A DNA stretch of 64,000 nt from Leptospira perdikensis (GTDB taxonomy: Bacteria > Spirochaetota > Leptospiria > Leptospirales > Leptospiraceae): NCBI RefSeq assembly GCF_004769575.1, contig NZ_RQGA01000009.1, positions 62,001-126,000 of the forward strand, given 5' to 3'. The notes beneath the pieces were generated by a model. That model was given only the letters and a program-made list of their open reading frames with translations, was not told the origin of the DNA and did not search any database. The position numbers and the translations under genes are program-made. Of this stretch, positions 54,497-62,676 are shown piece after piece; the stretch's first letter is position 1; each line of letters begins with the position of its first letter.

Positions 54497-54687
54497 TGGC
54501 AAAAATTGATAAACGTTTCCAAATCCTGCTTTCGGAGGAGGAACAAATTTTATTAAAAAATGAAGCATCGAGAAGAGGGATCTCCGGCGGAGAACTCATT
54601 CGAATGGCTCTAAAAAATGAAATCATTCAAAAGTCAGAACTTTTAAGGAGACAAGCTATTGTATCTCTTACGGAGTTACTGGATTGA
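54496..54687 (+). CDS. Ribbon-helix-helix protein, antitoxin-like
   Basis: The 63-residue protein has the RHH pattern: a short basic strand (KRFQILLSEEE) and helices around LKNEASRRGISGGELIRMAL. These small DNA-binding proteins are usual antitoxins of type II systems and autorepressors. The next gene overlaps by 4 bases and encodes a PIN-like protein, the usual partner order. Confidence 0.8.
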   Translation: MAKIDKRFQILLSEEEQILLKNEASRRGISGGELIRMALKNEIIQKSELLRRQAIVSLTELLD

Positions 54688-55073
54688 AACTTTATTTGAC
54701 TTCTTCTGTTTTATTTGGTTTGGTTCGTTCTTCTCGAAAAAACAAGATCCAGAAACTTCTTTTAGAATCTTTGGACTCTCATGAAAGATTTTTTACATCC
54801 TCACTTTCTATTTTTTTATTATTCCAACTTTTAGGTGAATTAGATGTTGAGAAAAAGAAACAAATCTTACGTTACTTAGAAGACCTGACTGATTCCATTT
54901 TTGATTTGGATACAGAAGGCATTCGCACTCAGTTATTTATGTCAGAATCATGCGATATCGAAATGGCAATCGCTTTGAAAGAAGGTATGGATGTTGTCAT
55001 CGTGGATCTGGAAAGGGAGATCAACTCCCTTCCATTACTTTTGGTGCGAAACTTCTTTGGGGAAACTAAATGA
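54684..55073 (+). CDS. PIN-like protein lacking the first catalytic Asp
   Basis: The 129-residue protein starts at TTG overlapping the RHH gene. The start KLYLTSSVLFGLV matches the PIN pattern (YLDTSVLI), but the catalytic Asp is Thr. Later ESCDIEMAIALKEGMDVVIVDLE resembles the rest of the PIN core, with acidic residues still present. As a toxin it may be inactive, or it may have become a structural partner. Size, order and overlap fit a VapBC-type pair. The 3' end overlaps the convergent LamG-like gene by 39 bases. Confidence 0.65.
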   Translation: MKLYLTSSVLFGLVRSSRKNKIQKLLLESLDSHERFFTSSLSIFLLFQLLGELDVEKKKQILRYLEDLTDSIFDLDTEGIRTQLFMSESCDIEMAIALKEGMDVVIVDLEREINSLPLLLVRNFFGETK

Positions 55074-56765
55074 AATAGGAGGAGAGAGGGGACTTCGTTG
55101 GTCCTTTGAATCCCATTCATTCAAATAGCGGTTGTAAGCTGATATTCTAAAGTAGTATGTTAAACCAGGTTGGAATAAAAGTCCCTTTTTCTCTTTTCTG
55201 GAAGTATCTACTTGGTCAGCGAGAGGACGAAATTCGTCACCCCCCAGTTCTCCTTCTGGGATATAAATATTTTGAACCAGTGTTTCTTCTGTGATACAAA
55301 ATCGTTTGTTTTGAAAACTGCTATTTTCTTCGTTTCCGTCAATTTTAGCTAAGCCACCCATTTTATCTTTTTTGACAAATACAGAACCTAACATCCGATT
55401 GGGAAGAAGACCATAGTGAATGATATAACCACCACCATTTTGAACTTCTTTTTCATGATTTGAATTCCATAAAAAACAAAGAGGTTGTCCTGTCTTTAGA
55501 TTCTCATCCAAACGAAAACGTGTGGGAAGATCCGGAGGTGTTTGTTCTGTATATTCAAAGGATAACGTTTGAACGTTTGGAACTGTTTTACCCATAGGGT
55601 CTGGACGAAACCATAACTTCCACTGGTAGTACTTAAATTTGTTTTTCGGAAGTTCTTTCTCAAGAGATTTGATTCTTGTCCAAAGTAGGTTTGTATTTGA
55701 GTCTACGAACTTTTGATTCGACCCTCGGAAGTAAAGTTCGAGCATCGTATCTTTTGGTTGTTCTACATTCCAATGGATTTTGGTTAACGAGGAGTTACTA
55801 TACTTAGTTTCTAAAACGGGAGAAAGGGCAGTGTTCCCTTCCATAAATCCAGTTTTAGTTTCATCATCATAACGAACGGCTTCAAACTTTGTGTATTCAA
55901 TTTCGGGTTCTCCTTTATGGATGTGAAAACCATCTAAGTTTCCATAAAAAGATTTCCCGAGTACAAGAGGAGTGGAATCATTTTCAGGAAATCCAAAACC
56001 TATGGTATCTGCTTGGTGATTTTCATATTCAGCTGTTTCAATTCCATTTTGATATAGTACATAACGATGATTTAGTGTATCAAAATAAAGTGAGATCACT
56101 TCCCAAGACTTTCTTTTGATTTTTACTGGTGATTCTAAAATGAAACTAGTGGTTCTGCCATCCGTTTTTTGGAGTAGATTGTTGACGTAAAGAGTTGGTT
56201 TACTTTCGTTTAACTCGAGTGAGATGCCGTATTTTTTTCCCTTCACAAATACAGTTCGATCTAAAATGACAGAACCGGCACCTTGTTCACCCATCCAAAT
56301 GGGAATGGTGATTGTAAAAGGGTCGGGATGGGTTCCGAAAAGGGAATTGCCGGAAACAGATAGATGGATTTGGTTCCTTCTCCCAGAAAAGTAAGCTGAC
56401 TTTTTGCCAAAAAAATAGGTTTGATCATTCACTAAATAAGAAGAAGAAACTATGGATATCGATTTGGATTTAAAGGGGATTCCGGTTTCTGTGATTTGTG
56501 GTTCTGCAACCTCTCCTTCAAAGTCGAAGAAGAGTTCACCATGTTTCGGGGTGTTTTCTTTGGGTTTTAGAAAGTTCTTTTTACCAGGTTCCGAATTTTG
56601 AACCACTCCGATTTTTTTCCAAAGGCTAAGGTTGAGTGTTTCTTGTTTTGGGACTTCCCATCCAAATAAGGGTAGGCCCCAAACAAGGAATAAGGTTACG
56701 ACTGTTCTTCGATCAGTCCCAATCGTTTTTGGTGCCGCCCACCTTCGAATTCTGTTTCTATCCAT
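55035..56765 (-). CDS. Exported LamG/concanavalin-like domain protein of unknown function
   Basis: The protein has up to 576 residues. The only plausible start in frame is ATG 56765, giving a long basic lead before a hydrophobic segment (TVVTLFLVWGLPLFGW). This overlaps rpiB by 70 bases. Residues 100-290 look like a LamG-type jelly roll (KKYGISLELNESKPTLYVNN, VISLYFDTLNHRYVLYQNG, GNLDGFHIHKG). The second half is beta-rich with an FN3-like end (YFRISAYNRYLNEW). It is probably a secreted or surface binding protein. The start is uncertain. Confidence 0.7.
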   Translation of the reverse strand: MDRNRIRRWAAPKTIGTDRRTVVTLFLVWGLPLFGWEVPKQETLNLSLWKKIGVVQNSEPGKKNFLKPKENTPKHGELFFDFEGEVAEPQITETGIPFKSKSISIVSSSYLVNDQTYFFGKKSAYFSGRRNQIHLSVSGNSLFGTHPDPFTITIPIWMGEQGAGSVILDRTVFVKGKKYGISLELNESKPTLYVNNLLQKTDGRTTSFILESPVKIKRKSWEVISLYFDTLNHRYVLYQNGIETAEYENHQADTIGFGFPENDSTPLVLGKSFYGNLDGFHIHKGEPEIEYTKFEAVRYDDETKTGFMEGNTALSPVLETKYSNSSLTKIHWNVEQPKDTMLELYFRGSNQKFVDSNTNLLWTRIKSLEKELPKNKFKYYQWKLWFRPDPMGKTVPNVQTLSFEYTEQTPPDLPTRFRLDENLKTGQPLCFLWNSNHEKEVQNGGGYIIHYGLLPNRMLGSVFVKKDKMGGLAKIDGNEENSSFQNKRFCITEETLVQNIYIPEGELGGDEFRPLADQVDTSRKEKKGLLFQPGLTYYFRISAYNRYLNEWDSKDQRSPLSPPISFSFPKEVSHQK

Positions 56766-57133
56766 TTTTTTACGATTCTCTGTGCTAAATCTGTTCCGAG
56801 AACCCTTCCCCCTAAAACGAGTACGTTGGCATTGTTATGGCGTTTGGACATTTCCGCCGTAAACTCATCATGGCAAAGAGCCGCTCGAATGCCTTTGAAA
56901 CGGTTGGCGGCAATGGAGGCTCCAATGCCTGTTCCGCAAAGAGCAATGAGTCTGGGAACTTCACCGGAAAGAACCTTTCGGCAGGCATCTCCAATGATGG
57001 TAGGGTAGTCGACGGACTCTTCGCTCTTAGTACCGTAATCGACAATTTCGTAAGTTTCCTCGAGACTTTTCCTAAGGATTTCTTTGAGAGCAAATCCTCC
57101 ATGGTCAGACGCAATTCCAATTTTTTCTTTCAT
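56696..57133 (-). CDS. rpiB: Ribose-5-phosphate isomerase B
   Basis: The 145-residue protein matches RpiB throughout: start IGIASDHGGFALKE, DYPTIIGDACRKV, the catalytic Cys and anion loop in ALCGTGIGASIAANR, and HNNANVLVLGGRV. It interconverts ribose-5-phosphate and ribulose-5-phosphate in the pentose phosphate pathway. It overlaps the upstream exported-protein gene by 4 bases and the downstream LamG-like gene by 70. Confidence 0.95.
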   Translation of the reverse strand: MKEKIGIASDHGGFALKEILRKSLEETYEIVDYGTKSEESVDYPTIIGDACRKVLSGEVPRLIALCGTGIGASIAANRFKGIRAALCHDEFTAEMSKRHNNANVLVLGGRVLGTDLAQRIVKKWIETEFEGGRHQKRLGLIEEQS

Positions 57134-57786
57134 TCGGCTTTCTCCTTTCTCTGTTTTAGGGCATCGGTGTAAGACTTATAGGATTCTACCGAGATCGAGA
57201 GTAAAAATTTATCTCTCTCGCGAAGTAGACTTCCATAATAACCTGTAAATAAATCTAAATAACGTGAGTATTTTTCTTTCGGATTTTTTTCAGAAAGAAA
57301 TTCGGTGGTGAGTATTGTGATCTCTGTTTTGATTTCGGTATGAGACTCAAACCATTGTTTGGCGAGGTTAATTTCGCCCGGTGTGAGTGGATAAGGACGA
57401 TTGTCTGAAAGTAGAATTCGCCATTCATAAGAAAAATAAACTTCTTCTTTTTCTTTTCCCGAAAGGATGGATGTTTTGAAATATTCACCTAAATCTTCTG
57501 CAAGAGGATCATCGGGAAGGTTTTTGATTATTTTCTCTCGAAAACATTCTAGGGAAGCCAGACGTTTTTCTGCTGACTCTTTAGCATATTCTTCCATCCG
57601 GATTCGATCCAAATTGAGTATGTTTGGGCTTAAAGCACCAGGAGGAATTTCTTTTTTTAAGGACTGATAACAAGAGTTAGCTTCTTCCCATCCTAGATTC
57701 CCCTCGGGAATCCAAAGGGAATGGGCGGAAAGTGAGCCTTGGATGAGTAAAAAGAAAACTAGGTAAATTGGACTGAATTTACCCAT
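57130..57786 (-). CDS. Exported protein of unknown function
   Basis: The predicted protein has 218 residues from the ATG at 57786, which begins a signal peptide (MGKFSPIYLVFFLLIQGSLS). The mature part is charged and helical, with no recognised motif. It is sandwiched between serC and rpiB, with overlaps of 8 and 4 bases. The frame to 57798 gives an alternative start. Confidence 0.7.
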   Translation of the reverse strand: MGKFSPIYLVFFLLIQGSLSAHSLWIPEGNLGWEEANSCYQSLKKEIPPGALSPNILNLDRIRMEEYAKESAEKRLASLECFREKIIKNLPDDPLAEDLGEYFKTSILSGKEKEEVYFSYEWRILLSDNRPYPLTPGEINLAKQWFESHTEIKTEITILTTEFLSEKNPKEKYSRYLDLFTGYYGSLLRERDKFLLSISVESYKSYTDALKQRKEKAE

Positions 57787-58876
57787 GGGTCCTTTCAAAT
57801 TCTTTGATAAAAGAAATGAGGGAATCTACACCTTCTTCAGGCATAGCATTATAAATACTTGCCCGAAATCCGCCAGCTTCCCTGTATCCTTTGAGACCAG
57901 CAAATCCTTGTTCTTCTGCCAGTGACAAAAATTGGGAATCCAAACTATTGTTATGACTTCTGAATGTTACATTCATTGCGGAACGAAATGCCTCAGGTAC
58001 GGGAGCATAGAATAAGGAAGAGGCATCTAAAGCATCATATAACTTTTTTGCCTTTCTTTCATTGATGGTTTCCATTACAGAAAGCCCACCTTTTGATTTT
58101 AAATATTTGAAAACGAGACCTGCTATGTAGATGGAGTAAGTAGGTGGAGTGTTGTAGAGGGATCCATTTTTTTCCATAAGAGCATAGTTCATTAGGTTCG
58201 GTATGGGATGAGATTGTGTAGGCAATTTTTCTTTGTCGTAAATCACAAGAGTGAGTCCAGAAGGCCCAATGTTTTTTTGAGCCCCCGCAAAGATCACAGA
58301 AAAATCTTCAATGGGAAGTTTACGGCTTAAGAGTTCGCTGGTCATGTCCGCAAAAAGTGGAGCCTTCTTTAATTTCGGGAAGGTATTGTAACGGGTTCCA
58401 AAAATAGTATTGTTGGAAGTGATATAAACATACTTAGCTCCCTCATTGACGTTATCATCCGTAATGGTTGGTAACTCCAAATACTGAGAGTCTGCTCCAT
58501 TAAAAATGGATTTTACATTGGGATAGAATTTTTTTGCTTCCTCGTGGGCTTTCCTTGCCCAAACACCTGTGACAGCAAAATCTGCAGATTCTCCTGCTGC
58601 CAAATAATTGAAAGGGATGGCCGAAAATTGTAAGGTAGCCCCACCAGGAAAGTAAACAACCGCATAACGCGATGGCAGGTCTAGAAGTTCTCGTAAGTCC
58701 GCGAGTGATTCATCCAGAATATTTTGGAAATGTTTCTCTCTATGGCTCATTTCCATAACAGACATTCCGGTTCCTCTGTAGTTTAGGAACTCAGACTTTG
58801 CTTCTTCCATGACCTCAGTTGGTAACATGGCAGGACCGGCATTAAAATTGAAGATTCTGTGTGTAAACGTTGGCAT
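57779..58876 (-). CDS. serC: Phosphoserine aminotransferase
   Basis: The 365-residue protein is a clear SerC: FNFNAGPAMLP at the start, YRGTGMSVMEMSHR, and the PLP lysine in IFAGAQKNIGPSG. It makes 3-phosphoserine in serine and pyridoxal synthesis. GGAGG lies directly next to the ATG at 58876, closer than usual, but no better start exists because the conserved N-terminus begins immediately. It heads a serC-unknown-rpiB operon. Confidence 0.96.
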   Translation of the reverse strand: MPTFTHRIFNFNAGPAMLPTEVMEEAKSEFLNYRGTGMSVMEMSHREKHFQNILDESLADLRELLDLPSRYAVVYFPGGATLQFSAIPFNYLAAGESADFAVTGVWARKAHEEAKKFYPNVKSIFNGADSQYLELPTITDDNVNEGAKYVYITSNNTIFGTRYNTFPKLKKAPLFADMTSELLSRKLPIEDFSVIFAGAQKNIGPSGLTLVIYDKEKLPTQSHPIPNLMNYALMEKNGSLYNTPPTYSIYIAGLVFKYLKSKGGLSVMETINERKAKKLYDALDASSLFYAPVPEAFRSAMNVTFRSHNNSLDSQFLSLAEEQGFAGLKGYREAGGFRASIYNAMPEEGVDSLISFIKEFERTHG

Positions 58877-59000
58877 CCTCCCACAGAATTTTGAATATCC
58901 ACCCCCCGGTAAATAGATTTTTATTCTAAAACTTGCTTTGCAGAATCGGAAAGGTTGTTAATCTTGTGGGCATCTTTACCCCAATTTTCGTGAGGAAACA

Positions 59001-60668
59001 ATGAGAATTTCTCGTTCCATCATCATTTGCCTATTTGTAGTCGGTCTTTCCTTGACCGCACAGTCCAAAGCCCCACTCGGTGAGTCCGAAATCAAGGGTT
59101 CCAAAAAAATCGAATTCATCAACCGCTCCTTACGTAAGGCATCTGATGACATTATTCAAGAAAATACCGAAATTGGTCGTAAACTCGCCGAAACCTTGGC
59201 CAAAGAAAATACGGCAACTGTGGATGGAGTCAAAATCCAAAGAGTGCTTCCTGGAGCAGATGGAAAACTGGGTGCTGACATCCTTTATCTTTCTGAGTCT
59301 CAAAGTTTTGATCATGTCAATTCCATTGCTCGGATCATCGCCTCGTATGTGGAAAAATCGTTCCAATACAAAGCCGGAAATGCTGAGACTTTGGCGCAGT
59401 ACGTCCTCTATTACAATGCAACTCACAGAAAAGATTCAAAGTTTTTCACCAAAAAATATACGGAAGGAGTTATTGCGGCTACTTCTTCGGACAAATTAGG
59501 AATTGATACTGTTTATAAAAATTGGCCTGGTAAAACACAAATCATCATTCCGATTGAAGGAAATATCTTAAAAGATAATGGAAAAGATGTCACAACGGAT
59601 GAGTTAGAAAAAGACGTAAATAAAACGGTGAAGGATAAAGAAAAAGATCCTGCCACCAAACAGAAGATGGAAGACGAAGCCAAAAAAATGGATAAGTTGC
59701 AAACCGATAAACTGAAAGATGAAAAAAAGGTTTTGCAAGATAAAAAACAAGAAGTCGCTGACGAACAAAAACAACTCCAAGACAAAAAAGACGCACTCAA
59801 AAAACAGGAATCAGAAACGGTTGCGAGTCTCAATGAGTTAAAAAAAGATCCTGTGAAAAACAAAGCAGAGATTGAAAAGAAAACCGAAGACATTAAAAAA
59901 ATCGAACAAGAGAAAAAAGACACTGAGAAAAAATCGGAAGCTGTAGAAGCAAAGAAAGAAGAACTCAGTAAAAAAGAAGAACAAATCGCCAAAAAAGAAG
60001 AAGCTCGCACTGGTGGTGACACAGCGAAAAAAGAAGACACTGTTCAAAAAGTTGAAGCAAAAGTGGAAGAACTAAAAACAGAACTTGCTCAAACCAAAGA
60101 AGAACTGAAGAAAAAAGAAGAACAAAGTGATAATGTTGTGAACAACAAAATCCTTTTTATGAAGTTTATCAAATATGACACGGATGGTCATTATTCTAAT
60201 GAACTTTGGGCTATTGATCCTGCAAAAGACGATGCTCTTTTTAAAAGTCCGTACAATAATATTTGTTCTAAGGAATTTAAAGAAATCGCAAACCAAGGAG
60301 TTCTTGTGCTTGGTTATGACGGAGAAAAAGTAGAAACTCGTAAACACAAACTTGTGTTACTGGATCCAGATAAATTAGGGGTGAAAAAAACAAGTGATTC
60401 TGCAGATATTTTCTGGAGAACACCAATGATCAATCGGGAAGACAAAATTTACGTGATTGAAAAGGTAAAAGACAAATACCATGTTGCAAGATTTAAGTCT
60501 GACTTAACCTTTGAAAAAAGGACAGAAGAACCTGTAGAAGAAAACTCAGAACTTACATTTTTTGGGGATAAGGTCTATGTGACCGGTAAACCAAAAGAAG
60601 GTGATAAAACTACAATTAAGGTATTTAAAAAAGAAGATTTGAGCCTACTCAAAACCATCGCTCCGTAA
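59001..60668 (+). CDS. P83/100-family protein
   Basis: The 555-residue exported protein starts with a signal peptide (MRISRSIIICLFVVGLSLTA). The N-terminal 175 residues carry the family block shared with Borrelia P83/100. Residues 190-375 are an extreme Lys/Glu/Asp coiled coil (KKDTEKKSEAVEAKKEELSK). The C-terminal 180 residues are beta-rich with repeated KDK/VLLDPDKLG-like turns, perhaps a propeller. The function of the family is unknown although the Borrelia protein is a major antigen. GAGGAA precedes the start. A terminator lies 50 bases after the stop. Confidence 0.88.
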   Translation: MRISRSIIICLFVVGLSLTAQSKAPLGESEIKGSKKIEFINRSLRKASDDIIQENTEIGRKLAETLAKENTATVDGVKIQRVLPGADGKLGADILYLSESQSFDHVNSIARIIASYVEKSFQYKAGNAETLAQYVLYYNATHRKDSKFFTKKYTEGVIAATSSDKLGIDTVYKNWPGKTQIIIPIEGNILKDNGKDVTTDELEKDVNKTVKDKEKDPATKQKMEDEAKKMDKLQTDKLKDEKKVLQDKKQEVADEQKQLQDKKDALKKQESETVASLNELKKDPVKNKAEIEKKTEDIKKIEQEKKDTEKKSEAVEAKKEELSKKEEQIAKKEEARTGGDTAKKEDTVQKVEAKVEELKTELAQTKEELKKKEEQSDNVVNNKILFMKFIKYDTDGHYSNELWAIDPAKDDALFKSPYNNICSKEFKEIANQGVLVLGYDGEKVETRKHKLVLLDPDKLGVKKTSDSADIFWRTPMINREDKIYVIEKVKDKYHVARFKSDLTFEKRTEEPVEENSELTFFGDKVYVTGKPKEGDKTTIKVFKKEDLSLLKTIAP

Positions 60669-60683
60669 GGAGAATGGTTTCTT

Positions 60684-60702
60684 ATGTTACATTTTGTAAC
60701 AT
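60684..60702. repeat. 7-bp inverted repeat after the P83/100 gene
   Basis: ATGTTAC and GTAACAT flank ATTTT. The dyad precedes the terminator by 13 bases. It could be a protein site or part of the 3' end. It has no T-run. Confidence 0.4.
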
Positions 60703-60714
60703 CTTGGAATTATT

Positions 60715-60745
60715 AGCAAGGTTTAGAAAAAAAACCTTGCTTTTT
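60715..60745 (+). terminator. Intrinsic terminator of the P83/100 gene
   Basis: The stem AGCAAGGTTT/AAACCTTGCT is a perfect 10-bp pair with a 7-base loop, followed by TTTTT. It separates the P83/100 gene from the lipoprotein gene. Confidence 0.9.
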
Positions 60746-60770
60746 ATATTTAATAAACACCTGTTTGTTT

Positions 60771-61358
60771 ATGAAAAATTTTATGAAGTTAGTTTTTGTA
60801 ATTTGTTTTGGGTTGGCACTTTCCTGTGCTACATTTCGTGAGGGAAATGTAAGTTACCAACAGATTGAGCCTTCCACTACAGCCAAAAAAAGTATTTCCT
60901 TCGTTGTCACTGGACAAGTGAAATTGAATACAAATGAACCGGTTCCACAAAACGCAAATGCACTCGGGAGTTGGGCCAATGTAGTGAAAGAAGAATTCAC
61001 TTCCTCTTCATTGTTTTCTGCAGTTAAAAATAATGAGAAATCTACGGATCTTTCCGTTGACATCAATATCCAAAACAATGGCCGATTTAACCCGGGACTA
61101 TCGATGCTTACCGGTTTGACTTTGTATTTATTTCCTTCCTCTGCTACTGACGAATTTGTAGTGGATGCTACTTTTAAGAATAAAAGTGGAAAGGAAATTG
61201 CAAAAATTCAAAAAAGAGACTCTATCTCCACTTGGAGTCACCTAACTCTAATTTTTGTTTTCCCATTTAAATCCTTACCATCGGAATTGGCTCAATGCCA
61301 AAAGGATTTGATCAATTCAGTATTAGTTGAAGCAAATGCTAAAGGTATTTTGAAATAA
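60771..61358 (+). CDS. Putative lipoprotein of unknown function
   Basis: The predicted protein has 195 residues from the ATG at 60771 (an in-frame TTG lies at 60765). The signal peptide ends in a spirochaete-type lipobox (LALSCATF). The mature part is beta-rich with several KN-rich turns and no recognised family. No strong ribosome site is visible, and the gene follows the P83/100 terminator, so it must have its own promoter in the 25 AT-rich bases before it. Confidence 0.75.
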   Translation: MKNFMKLVFVICFGLALSCATFREGNVSYQQIEPSTTAKKSISFVVTGQVKLNTNEPVPQNANALGSWANVVKEEFTSSSLFSAVKNNEKSTDLSVDINIQNNGRFNPGLSMLTGLTLYLFPSSATDEFVVDATFKNKSGKEIAKIQKRDSISTWSHLTLIFVFPFKSLPSELAQCQKDLINSVLVEANAKGILK

Positions 61359-61458
61359 CAATACAGTTTAACTTAAAAACTAGACTCTCCCTTTCTTTTC
61401 CGATTCATTATCTGGTAGAAGGGGAGGTTCGATCGATTCAATTCGAAGTCGCGGACCT

Positions 61459-62577
61459 TTAATCTTTTAGGTATTCAATCCTTTCGCGAATGGATTCGTT
61501 GGAAGGGTTTTTCTTAGCCAAATCTTCGAGAAGTTTAATGGCTTGGACTTTTTTCCCCATAATGTCCCAAAGATCAGAAAGTTCGAGAGCAGGCCTTGGG
61601 TCACTTGGAGACTTAGAGAGAAGCCCTAAATAAATTTCTTCTGCTTTTTCCAAGTCACCAATGAGGCGTAATGCGGCTGCCTTTCCTAGGAGGGCGAAGT
61701 AATCGTCACCACTGGCAAGAATTTTATTAAAACATTCTAGCGCCTTGTCATAGTTTCCAAGTCCACGAAGAGAATCGGCATATCTGTTGATGATGAGTTT
61801 ATTATCAGGATCGGACTCGAGGATTTTTTCCCAAAAAGTAATAGCAGTTTTGAAATCTTTTTTCCCACGAAAAGATTCGGCAAGGCCATAAAGGGCGAAA
61901 AAGTTTTTTGGATCCAGTTCTTTGGCTCTTTCATAATAAAGAACCGCTTTATCAAAGTCCTTAATTTTGCGGTAACTATTTCCAATTTCAGTTAGGATTT
62001 TGATATTGTTCGGTTGGCTAGAAAGTAATTTTTCCCACCATTGGATAGCATCCACATATCTTTGGCAGGCAAAGTATAAATGTCCAAGCCCAACTATCAC
62101 ATACTGGTCGTGAGGATTGATTTGTAAAGCTTCCATATAATAAACTTCTGATTCTTTGAAGTTCTTTAGTTTTCTATGTGCGTCTGCCACACGAGAAAGG
62201 ATACTTGCATCTGTGATCGTTATGTGGTGAAACTCTTCTGCTACTTCTATGATTCTTTTGAGACTATTCAGGTCTCTATATGCATTCATAAGTCCCATTA
62301 GGGAAAATTTATTCGTTGTATCACCTGCCAAACATTTTCTGTAGTATTGGATGGCTTGTTCTGGTTGTTTCGTTTTGGCATAATAATCGCCAAGGCCTAC
62401 GAGCCCGTATGTATTGGATGGATCCTCATCAAGTAATATGTCTAATCGTTCTTTGGCTTCTTTGAAACGTCCCTGATCAAGAAAACGATACGCCTCTTTT
62501 GCAAGGGCTTTTATTTTTGTGAACTTTTCATCTTCTTGTGGCTTTTCAGTATCTGTATTTTCCATATTCTCGTCCAA
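61459..62577 (-). CDS. TPR-repeat protein
   Basis: The 372-residue cytoplasmic protein consists of an acidic start ([18 protein letters not shown]) and nine to ten TPR units ([40 protein letters not shown]). No enzymatic domain is present. It is probably a scaffold. It is divergent from ilvB, with 99 bp between them. ATG at 62565 is an alternative start. Confidence 0.88.
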   Translation of the reverse strand: MDENMENTDTEKPQEDEKFTKIKALAKEAYRFLDQGRFKEAKERLDILLDEDPSNTYGLVGLGDYYAKTKQPEQAIQYYRKCLAGDTTNKFSLMGLMNAYRDLNSLKRIIEVAEEFHHITITDASILSRVADAHRKLKNFKESEVYYMEALQINPHDQYVIVGLGHLYFACQRYVDAIQWWEKLLSSQPNNIKILTEIGNSYRKIKDFDKAVLYYERAKELDPKNFFALYGLAESFRGKKDFKTAITFWEKILESDPDNKLIINRYADSLRGLGNYDKALECFNKILASGDDYFALLGKAAALRLIGDLEKAEEIYLGLLSKSPSDPRPALELSDLWDIMGKKVQAIKLLEDLAKKNPSNESIRERIEYLKD

Positions 62578-62676
62578 TTTTCAGCATTCCTTTTTAGACA
62601 GTAAAAATCGACTCAAAAACGTGAGAACATTGACAACAGGCTCTTTTTTGCAGAAATGACAATAGGGGGGAAACGT

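Noticed and set aside
59513..60040. Minus-strand 175-residue Ser/Phe-rich frame
   Set aside because: It is the antisense of the Lys/Glu coiled coil of the P83/100 protein and has no ribosome site or family character.
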